A stretch of DNA of 60,328 nt from Hoeflea sp. (lineage in GTDB: Bacteria > Pseudomonadota > Alphaproteobacteria > Rhizobiales > Rhizobiaceae), in the NCBI RefSeq assembly GCF_030682515.1, contig NZ_JAUXOD010000142.1, positions 1 to 60,328 on the forward strand, written 5' to 3'. The position numbers were made by a program, and so were the translations under genes. Below, piece after piece: positions 8,708 through 17,220 of the stretch; positions within the stretch are counted from its first letter, which is position 1, and each line of letters starts with the position of its first letter. A model generated the notes under the pieces. The model did no database searches. It had not been told where the DNA came from and saw only the letters and a program-made list of their open reading frames with translations.

Positions 8708-9151
8708 TCACGGCCGCTTGAGGGCGCGGCGCGTTGACAGCAGCAGGTTGGTCTCGCTCGAGGTGATGCCTTCGAACCGGCGCATGCGCACCAGCGTGTC
8801 GTCGAGCTCCTGCAGCGTGTCGGTCGCCAGTTCGACGATCAGGTCCCAGCGGCCATTGGTGGAATGGACCGCCTGCACGGCGGGCATGCCCTGCAGATGG
8901 GCGATGATGCGTTCGGTGCCCCTGCCCTCGATGCCGATCAGCGTAAGCCCCCTGACCGGCGCGGCCGAGACATCGGCGCGGGTGAGAACGGTGAAGCCGG
9001 CTATCTCGCCGCTCGCCATCAGCCGTTCGATGCGGCTGCGCACCGTGGCGCGCGCCAGCTTCAGTTTCGACGCGAGATCGGAAATCGAGGCGCGGCCGTC
9101 GCGCCTGAGTTCGGCGATCAGGCGGATGTCGATATCGTCCAGATTAGACAT
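8708..9151 (-). CDS. Lrp/AsnC family transcriptional regulator
   Basis: A 147-residue regulator with the standard Lrp/AsnC plan: N-terminal winged helix-turn-helix (LDDIDIRLIAELRRDGRASI through SRIERLMASGEIAGF, about residues 4-55) and a C-terminal ligand/oligomerisation (RAM) domain from about 65, with AVQAVHSTNGRWDLIVEL. It is divergent from arginase and ornithine cyclodeaminase, and in rhizobia and agrobacteria such regulators commonly control the adjacent amino acid catabolic operon in response to the substrate. Control of the arginase operon by ornithine or arginine is therefore likely but inferred. Repeated CGATCTGAT motifs lie in the shared intergenic region. Confidence 0.9.
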   Translation of the reverse strand: MSNLDDIDIRLIAELRRDGRASISDLASKLKLARATVRSRIERLMASGEIAGFTVLTRADVSAAPVRGLTLIGIEGRGTERIIAHLQGMPAVQAVHSTNGRWDLIVELATDTLQELDDTLVRMRRFEGITSSETNLLLSTRRALKRP

Positions 9152-9161
9152 GCGATGTTAC

Positions 9162-9208
9162 CGATCTGATGAGTTGGCTTTTCGATCTGATCATAATTCC
9201 GCAGATCG
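9162..9208. promoter_or_regulatory. Candidate Lrp-type operator repeats between lrp and arginase
   Basis: CGATCTGAT occurs at 9162-9170 and again at 9183-9191, a 21-base spacing that places both on one face of the helix, and CAGATCG (the reverse complement of CGATCTG) occurs at 9202-9208. The cluster lies 10-60 bases upstream of lrp and about 190 bases before arginase, a typical position for autoregulated Lrp-family sites. Binding is not shown. Confidence 0.4.
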
Positions 9209-9398
9209 ATTGTGCAAAGAGCCAATATTGGTGCTATGGTCAGGCTTGTTGCGCCGCAATCGCGGCTTCCGCACCAGGACGATGTGCCAATTTGGCAAAG
9301 CCGGCTGACAGAAGCGCCGTTTTGCCATGCGCACCGGCAAAATTTCCCCTTCAAACCGCCAGCCGCCTCTGCGACGGGTGGGTAAAAGAGGGAACATC

Positions 9399-10322
9399 AT
9401 GAACCAGCACTGCATCTTGGTCGGCGCACCCGTCGACAGCGGACAATCCAATCCAGGCTGCCTGATGGGGCCGGCCTCCTACCGGGTGGCGGGCCTCGCG
9501 GCCACGCTCGAGGAGCTGGGTTGCCGGGTCAGCGATCGCGGCGACGTGGCGCCGCGGCCGGCACAGGCCGCCGCTGTCTCCAATCCCGCGGTGCATCACC
9601 TGGCCGAGACGATCGCCTGGACCACCGCGCTGGCCAAAGCTGCGCAAGACGCCATGGCGGAGGGTTTTCCGATCTTCCTGGGCGGCGATCACAGCCTGTC
9701 GCTCGGCACGGTGGCAGGCGTCGCGGCCCACGCCGCGCAGCAGGGCCGGCCGTTGTTCGTGCTCTGGCTCGATGCCCACAGCGATTTTCACACGCCGGTG
9801 ACCACCAGGTCCGGCAATCTGCACGGCACGCCGGTCGCCTATATCGCGGGACGGGACGGCTTTGCGGCGTTCCCGCCGTTTCCCGCGCCGGTGCCGGTGG
9901 AGCGCATCTGCCTGTTCGGCATCCGCTCGGTCGATCCCGACGAGTTCTCGGCGCTGCGGGATCACGGTCTCACGCCGGTGGACATGCGCGAACTCGATGA
10001 ACGCGGCTTCGTGGCCCCGCTCACCGCGTTTCTTGACCAGGTGCGGGCGGCCGGCGGCCTCCTGCATGTCTCGCTCGACGTCGATTTCCTCGATCCCTCG
10101 ATCGCGCCGGCGGTCGGCACCACGGTGCCGGGCGGAGCGACGTTCCGGGAAGCCCATCTGGTGATGGAGATGCTGCATGAGTCCGATCTCGTGAGCTCGC
10201 TCGACCTGGTCGAGCTCAATCCGTTTCTCGACGAGCGCGGGCGCACTGCGCGGCTGATGGTCGACCTCACCGCCAGCCTGATGGGCCGCAAGGTGTTCGA
10301 CCGCGTCAACCGCAGCGCCTGA
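9399..10322 (+). CDS. rocF: Arginase
   Basis: Arginase hydrolyses arginine to ornithine and urea. The 307-residue protein has all the manganese-cluster motifs of the ureohydrolase family: GGDHSLSLG, DAHSDFHT and SLDVDFLDP, with a final VELNPFLDE. The start at 9399 (MNQHCILVGAPVDSG) is taken because GAGGG lies seven bases upstream; the frame extends further upstream without support. Ornithine cyclodeaminase follows 38 bases later in the same direction, so the operon would turn arginine into proline plus urea and ammonia. The arginase family also holds agmatinase and guanidinobutyrase; the GNLHGTPVAY stretch and the neighbour favour arginase. Confidence 0.9.
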   Translation: MNQHCILVGAPVDSGQSNPGCLMGPASYRVAGLAATLEELGCRVSDRGDVAPRPAQAAAVSNPAVHHLAETIAWTTALAKAAQDAMAEGFPIFLGGDHSLSLGTVAGVAAHAAQQGRPLFVLWLDAHSDFHTPVTTRSGNLHGTPVAYIAGRDGFAAFPPFPAPVPVERICLFGIRSVDPDEFSALRDHGLTPVDMRELDERGFVAPLTAFLDQVRAAGGLLHVSLDVDFLDPSIAPAVGTTVPGGATFREAHLVMEMLHESDLVSSLDLVELNPFLDERGRTARLMVDLTASLMGRKVFDRVNRSA

Positions 10323-10360
10323 CTTTATCCAACAAACGCATTTCCAGCAGGAGAGACCCC

Positions 10361-11413
10361 ATGACCCCGCCTTCCCATCTGGCCTACGTGCCGTTCATCA
10401 GCGTCGAGAACATGATGCGGCTGGTGCATTCGATCGGTGTGGAAACCGTGCTCAAGGAACTGGCCGACGCGATCGAGCATGATTTCACCCGCTGGCCGCT
10501 GTTCGACAAGACGCCGCGGGTCGGCAGCCATTCCGATGTCGGCGTGATCGAGCTGATGCCCACCTCGGACGGCGAGTTCTACGGCTTCAAATATGTCAAC
10601 GGCCACCCGACCAACACCAGCCAGGGGCTGCAGACCGTCACCGCCTTCGGGCTCCTCGCCCAGGTCTCCTCGGGCTATCCGGTGCTCCTGTCGGAAATGA
10701 CCGTGCTGACGGCGCTCCGGACGGCCGCGACCTCGGCCATGGCGGCGCGGCATCTGGCGCCGAAGGGCGCAAAGGTGATGGCGCTGATCGGCAATGGCGC
10801 GCAGTCGGAGTTCCAGGCCATGGCGTTCAAGGCGGTCGTCGGCATCGAGGAAGTGCGGCTCTACGACATCGAGGCGGCGGCCACGGCGAAATGCGCCCGC
10901 AACCTCAAAGGCTCCGGCCTGAAGGTCACGCCCTGCCGCTCCTCGCAGGAAGCCATGGAGGGGGCGCAGATCGTCACCACCTGCACCGCCGACAAGCAGT
11001 TCGCCACGATCCTGACCGACAACATGGTCGGCGACGGCATCCACATCAACGCCATCGGCGGCGACTGCCCGGGCAAGACCGAGCTGCACAAGGACATTCT
11101 GCTCAGATCGGAGATCTTCGTCGAATATCCGCCGCAGACGCGGATCGAGGGCGAGATCCAGCAGATGCCGGCCGACCATCCGGTGACCGAACTGTGGCAG
11201 GTGATCACTGGCGCGGCGGAAGGCCGGACCTCGGCGTCGCAGATCACGCTGTTTGACGGCGTCGGCTTCGCCATCGAGGATTTCTCGGCGCTCAAATATG
11301 TGCATGAACGGGCGCTCAAGACCGGGCATTTCGTCCAGCTCGACATGATCGCCGATCCCGACGATCCGCGCGATCTTTTCGGCATGCTCGCGCGCGCCGG
11401 CGCACCGGACTGA
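10361..11413 (+). CDS. ocd: Ornithine cyclodeaminase
   Basis: Converts L-ornithine to L-proline with loss of ammonia, using bound NAD. The 350-residue protein matches the OCD/mu-crystallin family: an N-terminal substrate domain with KYVNGHPTNTSQGLQTVTAF, the NAD-binding loop ALIGNGAQSEFQ (GxGxxx type) near residue 143, and GGDCPGKTELHKDIL, which carries the catalytic aspartate region of ornithine cyclodeaminases. Position directly behind arginase fits the arginine-ornithine-proline route known from Agrobacterium and Brucella. A ribosome site (AGGAGAG) precedes the ATG. Confidence 0.93.
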   Translation: MTPPSHLAYVPFISVENMMRLVHSIGVETVLKELADAIEHDFTRWPLFDKTPRVGSHSDVGVIELMPTSDGEFYGFKYVNGHPTNTSQGLQTVTAFGLLAQVSSGYPVLLSEMTVLTALRTAATSAMAARHLAPKGAKVMALIGNGAQSEFQAMAFKAVVGIEEVRLYDIEAAATAKCARNLKGSGLKVTPCRSSQEAMEGAQIVTTCTADKQFATILTDNMVGDGIHINAIGGDCPGKTELHKDILLRSEIFVEYPPQTRIEGEIQQMPADHPVTELWQVITGAAEGRTSASQITLFDGVGFAIEDFSALKYVHERALKTGHFVQLDMIADPDDPRDLFGMLARAGAPD

Positions 11414-11484
11414 GCCGGACCGTCCATGCCCCAACAGTGCCCGGCGGACTTGGCGAACCGACCGGCAGCGGCTAAAGCTGCGCC

Positions 11485-11967
11485 ATGGAACCTGCCGCTG
11501 ACGATATCCCGCCCATCCGCCTGCTGGTCGACGCCGATGCCTGCCCGGTGCGCGAGGAATGCGTGAAGGTGGCGCTGCGCCATGGTGTGCGCGTCACCTT
11601 CGTCGCCAACAGCTTCTTCCGCATCGAGGTCGATCCGCTGGTCGAGCGCGAGATCGTGCCGGGCAATTTCGACGCCGCCGACGACCGCATCGTCGAGTAT
11701 GTGACGCGGCGCGCCGTGGTGGTGACCGCCGATATTCTGCTGGCCGAGCGCTGCATCAAGGCCGCCGCTGCCGCGGTGATGAGCCACACCGGCAAGCCGT
11801 TCACGCCTGACTCCATCGGCATGGCCGTGGCGACACGCTCGATCATGGCGGATCTGCGGGCCGGCGGCGCGCAGGTGGGCGGCCCAGCGCCGTTTTCGAG
11901 GGCTGACCGCTCGCGCTTTCTCTCGGCGCTGGACCTGGCGCTGGTGCGACTGAAGCGCCACGGCTGA
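11485..11967 (+). CDS. YaiI/YqxD family (UPF0178, DUF188) protein
   Basis: A 160-residue member of UPF0178. The diagnostic motifs are present: RLLVDADACPVREE at the N-terminus, VVVTADILLAERC in the middle and the C-terminal ADRSRFLSALD. The family has a PIN-like fold pattern of acidic residues and may be a nuclease, but no activity is established. It follows ornithine cyclodeaminase by 71 bases and may be read through from that operon, but nothing ties it to arginine metabolism. Confidence 0.85.
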   Translation: MEPAADDIPPIRLLVDADACPVREECVKVALRHGVRVTFVANSFFRIEVDPLVEREIVPGNFDAADDRIVEYVTRRAVVVTADILLAERCIKAAAAAVMSHTGKPFTPDSIGMAVATRSIMADLRAGGAQVGGPAPFSRADRSRFLSALDLALVRLKRHG

Positions 11968-12091
11968 CCGGGCTTTCACCCGCCTGATTTTCACCCAGCA
12001 CAAGGCAATCCGCTCTGTTATCTGATTTATCTGGACAATCCCCGCCCCGCGCGGTCAACTGAGGCAAAAGTCTGATCGGGGGATACGGACC

Positions 12092-13027
12092 ATGGCCTAT
12101 GTGGACATGCTCAAGACATTTGTGCGCGTGTACGAGCTCGGCAGCATGTCGGCGGCGGCGCGCGACTTGAGGGTTTCGGCGGCGGTGTCCTCAAGCCGCA
12201 TCTCGGACCTGGAGAAGAGCCTCGGCGTGCGGCTGTTCAACCGCACTACGCGCAGCCTGCGCGCCACGGCCCATGGCGAACTGTTCTACAAGGGCGCGAT
12301 CAAGATCCTCGACACGATCCGCGAGGTCGAGGGCGGAATTGCCGAGATCACCGCCCAGCCCAAGGGCACGCTGTTCATCTCCGCGCCGCTGGCGCTCGGC
12401 AAGAAGCTGGTGGCGCCGCTGATCCCGGCCTTCAAGCTCGAGTATCCCGATATCAGCGTGCGGCTCAGGCTGTCCGACCGCAAGGTCGACATCGCCCAGG
12501 AAGGGCTCGACGCCGCCTTCGTGCTGGGACCGCTGCCCGATTCGGACATGCGGGTCCGGTCGATCCACGCGTTCGAACGCGTGCTGGTGGCCTCGCCCGG
12601 CTATGTCAAGCAACACGGCATGCCCGAGAACGGCGACGCCATCATCGCCGACGGGCACAAGTGCCTGCTGCTGCGCTATCCCGGCGCCACCGAGTTCTAC
12701 TGGAACCTCTATGTGGAGGGCGAAATCCGCGGCTTTCACCCCGAAGGCTCGCTCGAGAGCGATGACGGCGACGTGCTGACCGCCTGGGCACTGGCGGGCT
12801 GCGGCATCATCAACAAGACCCGCTATGACGTCGCCACGCAGCTCGACGCGGGCACGCTGGTGGAGGTGGCCACCGCCACGCCGCCGACGCCGCAGCCGTT
12901 TTCCTGCCTCTATCCGCACAAGCGGCTGCAGGACCCGAAGGTCAAGCTGTTCGTCGATCATGTGATCCGGGGAACACGGGCCGAGATAGAGCGGGTGGCG
13001 GCTTCGACATCTTCCGGAAAAATTTGA
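12092..13027 (+). CDS. LysR family transcriptional regulator
   Basis: A 311-residue LysR-type regulator. The N-terminal helix-turn-helix (FVRVYELGSMSAAARDLRVS, then ISDLEKSLGVRLFNRTTRSL) is standard, and the rest fits the periplasmic-binding-protein-like effector domain. The sequence SLRATAHGELFY and the effector domain with RLRLSDRKVDIAQEGLD place it in the large group that includes the DsdC/AaeR-like clade common in proteobacteria. It is co-directional with allantoicase 78 bases downstream, so it may control that gene and the purine permease; this is inference from position. Confidence 0.9.
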   Translation: MAYVDMLKTFVRVYELGSMSAAARDLRVSAAVSSSRISDLEKSLGVRLFNRTTRSLRATAHGELFYKGAIKILDTIREVEGGIAEITAQPKGTLFISAPLALGKKLVAPLIPAFKLEYPDISVRLRLSDRKVDIAQEGLDAAFVLGPLPDSDMRVRSIHAFERVLVASPGYVKQHGMPENGDAIIADGHKCLLLRYPGATEFYWNLYVEGEIRGFHPEGSLESDDGDVLTAWALAGCGIINKTRYDVATQLDAGTLVEVATATPPTPQPFSCLYPHKRLQDPKVKLFVDHVIRGTRAEIERVAASTSSGKI

Positions 13028-13105
13028 AACCGGAACCCATTATCTTGTCATACAATGATCTGAAGTCCGGGCGCATCGGTCCGGACAGATCTTGCCAGGA
13101 GTATC

Positions 13106-14119
13106 ATGATGAGTAAGCCAATGCCGGCCGAGCTTCCCGGATTTGCGCGCAATGCAGTCAACCTTGCTTCCGCAGGGCTCGGCGCGAAGGGACTGTTTGC
13201 CACCGACGAGTTCTTCGCGCCCTTGGAGCGCATGCTCGCCGACCAGCCGGCCGTGTTCATCGAGGACAAGTATGACGACAACGGCAAGTGGATGGACGGC
13301 TGGGAGAGCCGGCGCAAGCGGGTGCTGGGCCATGATTTCGCGGTTGTAAGGCTCGCCGCCGCCGGCCGGATCGACGGCTTCGATGTCGACACCTCGCATT
13401 TCACCGGCAATTACCCGCCGGCCGCCCGTATCGAGGCCTGCAACGTGGCGGGCGATCCGGATGACGCCACCGTCTGGACCGAGGTGCTGGCGACATCGCC
13501 GCTGGGGCCGAGCGCGCATCATTATCTCGCCTCGCAGTCCTCGGAGATCTTCACCCATGTGCGCCTGCACATCTATCCCGATGGCGGCGTGGCGCGGCTC
13601 AGGGTCTACGGCCAGCCGTTCCTCGATCGCTCCAAGGTGGGCAATGGCGAGATCGAACTCTCGGCCTCGCTCAATGGCGGTCGCATCATCGGCTTCTCGG
13701 ATGCCCATTACGGCGCCTATCACCGGCTGCTGGCGCCGGGCCGCGGGCTCAACATGGGCGACGGCTGGGAGACCAGCCGCAGGCGCGTTCCCGGCAATGA
13801 ATGGATCGTCATCGCGCTCGGCGCGCGCGGCGTGCTTTCGCGGGCGATCGTTGACACAGCCTATTACAAGGGCAATTTTCCCGACAGCTGCTCGATCCAG
13901 GCCGCCGACATGAGCGAATTCGGAACGGACGCGGACGATGCGCTGATCACCGCCTCGATGTTCTGGCCTGACCTGATCGCACCGCAGAAACTCAAGGCCG
14001 ATCATGTCCACGACCTGTCCGCGCATCTTATCGATCTGGGCCCGGTCACCCATGTGCGGCTCAACATCTTTCCCGACGGGGGCATCAGCCGGCTCAAACT
14101 CAGCGGTCGTCTCGCCTGA
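13106..14119 (+). CDS. alc: Allantoicase
   Basis: Allantoicase hydrolyses allantoate to ureidoglycolate and urea in purine breakdown. The 337-residue protein shows the family's two tandem jelly-roll repeats: each has a D-G-W-E-S/T-x-R-R block (MDGWESRRKR and GDGWETSRRR), a D-x-x-x-x-x-G-N-x-P block (VDTSHFTGNYPP and VDTAYYKGNFPD) and a T-H-V-R-L-x-x-x-P-D-G-G block (FTHVRLHIYPDGG and VTHVRLNIFPDGG). CAGGAG lies four bases before the first of two adjacent ATGs (13106 and 13109); either could be used. A purine permease lies downstream in the same direction. Confidence 0.93.
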   Translation: MMSKPMPAELPGFARNAVNLASAGLGAKGLFATDEFFAPLERMLADQPAVFIEDKYDDNGKWMDGWESRRKRVLGHDFAVVRLAAAGRIDGFDVDTSHFTGNYPPAARIEACNVAGDPDDATVWTEVLATSPLGPSAHHYLASQSSEIFTHVRLHIYPDGGVARLRVYGQPFLDRSKVGNGEIELSASLNGGRIIGFSDAHYGAYHRLLAPGRGLNMGDGWETSRRRVPGNEWIVIALGARGVLSRAIVDTAYYKGNFPDSCSIQAADMSEFGTDADDALITASMFWPDLIAPQKLKADHVHDLSAHLIDLGPVTHVRLNIFPDGGISRLKLSGRLA

Positions 14120-14300
14120 GGCGCGGATGACTGGGGTCATGGCACAGGTCTTGCTTCACAGGGACAGGGACTGACGCAGAGATCGGGCACGCCGCAGGGC
14201 GCGGCCGGATCGGTGAAGTCATACTGACCGGCAGTTCAGCCGGTTCGCGGCAATGGGGGGCGGCGGACCGGCGTGGCAAGCGCCCCTGAGGGAAAAGACC

Positions 14301-15656
14301 ATGGCCGACATATCACTGGGAACCGCCGACCAGTTGCGGGACCCGAACTACACGCCGCCGCTCGCCAAGGCGGTCCCGCTGGGGATCCAGCACGTTCTGG
14401 CGATGTTTGTCTCCAACGTGACGCCGGCGATCATCGTCGCGGGCGCCGCCGGCATCGGCTTCGGCTCGGACCAGGGCGCGCTCGGCTTTCCGGACATGAC
14501 CTACATGATCCAGATGTCGCTCTTGTTCGCCGGCATCGCCACGCTGTTCCAGACCATCGGCGTGGGCCCGGTCGGCGCGCGGCTGCCGATCGTGCAGGGC
14601 ACCAGCTTCGCCTTCGTGCCGATCATGATCCCGGCGGTGGCGGGGCTCGGTACCGCGGGCCTAGCCGGCCTGATGACCGGGGTGCTGATCGGCGGGCTGT
14701 TCCATTTCTGCCTGGGCTTCATCGTCGGCCGCATCCGCTATGCGCTGCCGCCGCTGGTGACCGGGCTGATCGTGCTGATGATCGGGCTGGCGCTGGTCAA
14801 GGTCGGCGTCCAGTATGCCGCGGGCGGCGTGCCGCTGATGGGCAAGCCGGAATTCGGCAGCCTGGCGATGTGGACCCCTGCACTGGTGGTGATCGTGGTC
14901 ACGCTCGCGGTCAAGTTCTTCACGCGCGGCTTTGCGGCGGTGGCGGCGGTGCTGATCGGCATCCTGGCCGGCTATGCGGTCGCGCTGATGATGGGCCAGG
15001 TGAATTTCACGAGCTTCGAGCGGGCCGGCTATTTCAGCCTGCCGATCCCGTTCAAATGGGGCTTCGAGTTCAATGTCGCCATCATCATCGGCATGTGCTT
15101 CATGGCCATCGTCTCGGCCATCGAGACCGTCGGCGACACGAGCGGAATCACCAAGGGCGGCGCCGGACGCGAGGCGACCGACAAGGAGATCGAGGGCGCC
15201 ACCTTTGCCGATGGCCTGGGCACCGCGGTGGCTGGCGTGTTCGGCGGCCTGCCCAACACCTCGTTCTCGCAAAATGTCGGGCTCATCGCCATGACAGGGG
15301 TGATGAGCCGCCATGTGGTGACCATCGGGGCACTGTTCCTGATCATCTGCGGCTTCATCCCGAAGATCGGCGCGCTCATCAACACCGTGCCGATCAATGT
15401 GCTCGGCGGCGGCGTCATCGTGATGTTCGGCATGGTCTGCGCCGCGGGCGTCAACATGCTCTCGGAGGTCAAGTGGAACCGGCGCAACATGGTGATCTTC
15501 GCCACGGCGCTGTCGATCAGCCTCGGCCTGCAACTGGTGCCCGAAGCGCTGCAGCATCTGGGCAAGACCGCGCAGATCCTGCTCACCAGCGGCCTGCTGC
15601 CCGCAGCCGTGATCGCCATCGTGCTCAACCTGGCGCTGCCGGAAGATCTCGACTGA
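14301..15656 (+). CDS. NCS2 family nucleobase:cation symporter (xanthine/urate permease type)
   Basis: A 451-residue polytopic membrane protein of the nucleobase-cation symporter-2 family, which imports xanthine, urate or uracil with protons or sodium. The family signature QNVGLIAMTGV is intact near residue 325, preceded by GLPNTSFS. An early VSNVTPAIIVAG segment and about 12-14 hydrophobic segments agree. The start at 14301 follows GAGGGAAAAGACC; upstream in-frame codons lack such a site. With allantoicase just before it, urate or xanthine is the most likely substrate, though specificity is not settled by sequence. Confidence 0.88.
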   Translation: MADISLGTADQLRDPNYTPPLAKAVPLGIQHVLAMFVSNVTPAIIVAGAAGIGFGSDQGALGFPDMTYMIQMSLLFAGIATLFQTIGVGPVGARLPIVQGTSFAFVPIMIPAVAGLGTAGLAGLMTGVLIGGLFHFCLGFIVGRIRYALPPLVTGLIVLMIGLALVKVGVQYAAGGVPLMGKPEFGSLAMWTPALVVIVVTLAVKFFTRGFAAVAAVLIGILAGYAVALMMGQVNFTSFERAGYFSLPIPFKWGFEFNVAIIIGMCFMAIVSAIETVGDTSGITKGGAGREATDKEIEGATFADGLGTAVAGVFGGLPNTSFSQNVGLIAMTGVMSRHVVTIGALFLIICGFIPKIGALINTVPINVLGGGVIVMFGMVCAAGVNMLSEVKWNRRNMVIFATALSISLGLQLVPEALQHLGKTAQILLTSGLLPAAVIAIVLNLALPEDLD

Positions 15657-15702
15657 GAGGGGGCAAGCGCCCGAATCAGGCTCCCGGTTCGCGCCGGGGG
15701 CC

Positions 15703-15920
15703 AGCTTGTTGACAAAGTCATGCCCGGGATGGGCGTAGCCATGTCCTCCGTCATTCCGGCCTTGAGCCGGAATTCAGCTACGTCGCGTCTGCGCCGTGAA
15801 AGAGTCTTTCGCGATCAAGGACTTGATCGCGCTGGATGCCGGATCAAGTCCGGCATGACAGGTGTCGAGGGACAGCCACCACAAAACGACAAGTGGTCGA
15901 AGTTGCGGGGTTTGTCAGCA
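15703..15920. repeat. Palindrome-rich repeat element (REP/MITE-like)
   Basis: A non-coding block of about 215 bases between the permease and rpe. Inside are perfect stems: ATTCCGGC/GCCGGAAT (15753-15760, 15766-15773), GAAAGA/TCTTTC (15798-15803, 15805-15810), GCGATCAAG/CTTGATCGC (15811-15819, 15822-15830) and ATGCCGGA/TCCGGCAT (15836-15843, 15849-15856). The outer two stems are themselves related copies in inverted orientation (both flanked by TCAT and CAGC). TTGTTGACAAA (15706-15716) and TTTGTCAGCA (15911-15920) look like imperfect terminal inverted repeats, and CCCGGTTCGCGCC occurs just outside on both sides (15683-15695 and 15929-15941). This fits the small repeated palindromic elements scattered in rhizobial genomes; whether it is repeated elsewhere in this genome cannot be seen. 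Confidence 0.7.
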
Positions 15921-15963
15921 CTCTCGCCCCCGGTTCGCGCCAAGGGCTATTCTTATGGCCTTC

Positions 15964-16638
15964 TCAGGCGACCGACTTCGCCGCCTGCCTTATGGCCTCG
16001 ATGTTCCTGGCCCAGTCCGCTTCGCCTGCGCCCTTGAACACAGCGGAGCCCGCGACCAGAACATCGGCGCCAGCGGCGGTGACCAGCGGAGCGGTTTGAG
16101 GCGTGACGCCGCCGTCGATCTCGATGTGGATCGGGCGGTCGCCGATCATCTTCTTCACCCGCGCCACCTTGTCGACCACCGACGGAATGAAGGCCTGGCC
16201 GCCGAAGCCCGGGTTGACGGTCATCAGCAGAATGAGCTCAAGCCGGTCGAGCACATATTCGATGACGCTTTCATGGGTCGAGGGATTGAGCGAGACGCCG
16301 GCCTTCTTGCCCAGCGCCCGGATCGCCTGCAACGAGCGGTCGAGATGGGTGGTGGCTTCGGCGTGGACGGTGATGATGTCGCAGCCGGCCTCTGCGAAGG
16401 CCTCGAGATAGGGATCGCAGGGCTCGATCATCAGATGGCAATCGAACACGGCCGTGGTGCGCGGCCGCACCGCCTTGATGATGCCGGGGCCGAAGGTGAT
16501 GTTGGGGACGAAATGGCCGTCCATCACATCGAGATGGATCCAGTCGGCGCCAGCGCGCACCACCCCCTCGATGTCGTCGCCGAGGCGCGAGAAATCGGCC
16601 GACAGGATGGACGGGGCGATCAGCAGGGGACGGGTCAT
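15964..16638 (-). CDS. rpe: Ribulose-phosphate 3-epimerase
   Basis: Interconverts ribulose 5-phosphate and xylulose 5-phosphate in the pentose phosphate and Calvin pathways. The 224-residue TIM-barrel protein has every family motif: [17 protein letters not shown] at the start, [17 protein letters not shown] with the metal-binding His and catalytic Asp, [21 protein letters not shown] and [11 protein letters not shown]. The start at 16638 follows GAGGA seven bases upstream; the frame is open much further upstream, but that part has no support. Length is normal for the family. Confidence 0.95.
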   Translation of the reverse strand: MTRPLLIAPSILSADFSRLGDDIEGVVRAGADWIHLDVMDGHFVPNITFGPGIIKAVRPRTTAVFDCHLMIEPCDPYLEAFAEAGCDIITVHAEATTHLDRSLQAIRALGKKAGVSLNPSTHESVIEYVLDRLELILLMTVNPGFGGQAFIPSVVDKVARVKKMIGDRPIHIEIDGGVTPQTAPLVTAAGADVLVAGSAVFKGAGEADWARNIEAIRQAAKSVA

Positions 16639-16824
16639 GATGAAATCCTCGCAATTGGGGCCGGCGGCCCTTGCTCCTGCGCGCCGGTTTGCCCGAACAG
16701 GCGTGCCGAGGTCAAGCCGGCGCAAGCGCGCAGCTGTGCACAGCGCCGGCGAGGTCGCCGAAGCGGCTTGCCAAATGCGTGCCGCAGCGGGCAGTTTGGC
16801 GACGCCTCGGACAGGAGCCCCCGC

Positions 16825-17220
16825 ATGACCAGACCGCCGATCAGCCAGTCCATCGTGTTCACCTACACCGACGATCTCGAGCGCGGCTCGCGGTTTTTGC
16901 GCGAGGTGATGGAGCTCGACTTCGTGGTCGACCAGGGCGCCTGCCACATCTACCGGCTGACGCCGATGAGCTATATCGGCGTGTGCAACCTGCCAGACCG
17001 GCCGCGGGGCACGGCCGGCGTGACGCTGACCATCGTCTCGCCCGACGTCGACGGCTGGCGCGATTTCCTTGCGGCCAAGGGCGTCACCTATGTGAGCGGG
17101 CCTAAGCACAGCGCCGAGTTTGGCGTCTATTCGTCACTGTTTCACTCGCCCGACGGCTACCGCGTCGAGATCCAGAGTTTTGACGATCCGGACTGGGACA
17201 AGAAGATCGTCCCGGCCTGA
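16825..17220 (+). CDS. VOC (glyoxalase/bleomycin resistance) superfamily protein
   Basis: A 131-residue single-module VOC protein. It shows the usual start ([20 protein letters not shown]), a central beta strand pair and a C-terminal [16 protein letters not shown], where the final glutamate is the usual metal ligand. AGGAG lies seven bases before the ATG at 16825. VOC proteins bind metals and act on varied small molecules (lyases, dioxygenases, thiol transferases, antibiotic binding); no substrate is suggested by the sequence. The stop codon abuts the end of the converging enolase-superfamily gene. Confidence 0.8.
   Translation: MTRPPISQSIVFTYTDDLERGSRFLREVMELDFVVDQGACHIYRLTPMSYIGVCNLPDRPRGTAGVTLTIVSPDVDGWRDFLAAKGVTYVSGPKHSAEFGVYSSLFHSPDGYRVEIQSFDDPDWDKKIVPA

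Noticed and set aside
15683-15941. Direct copies of CCCGGTTCGCGCC as a target-site duplication or att sites
   Set aside because: A 13-base duplication separated by 230 bases with no integrase or transposase gene between is not enough to call an insertion; it is described with the palindromic element instead.
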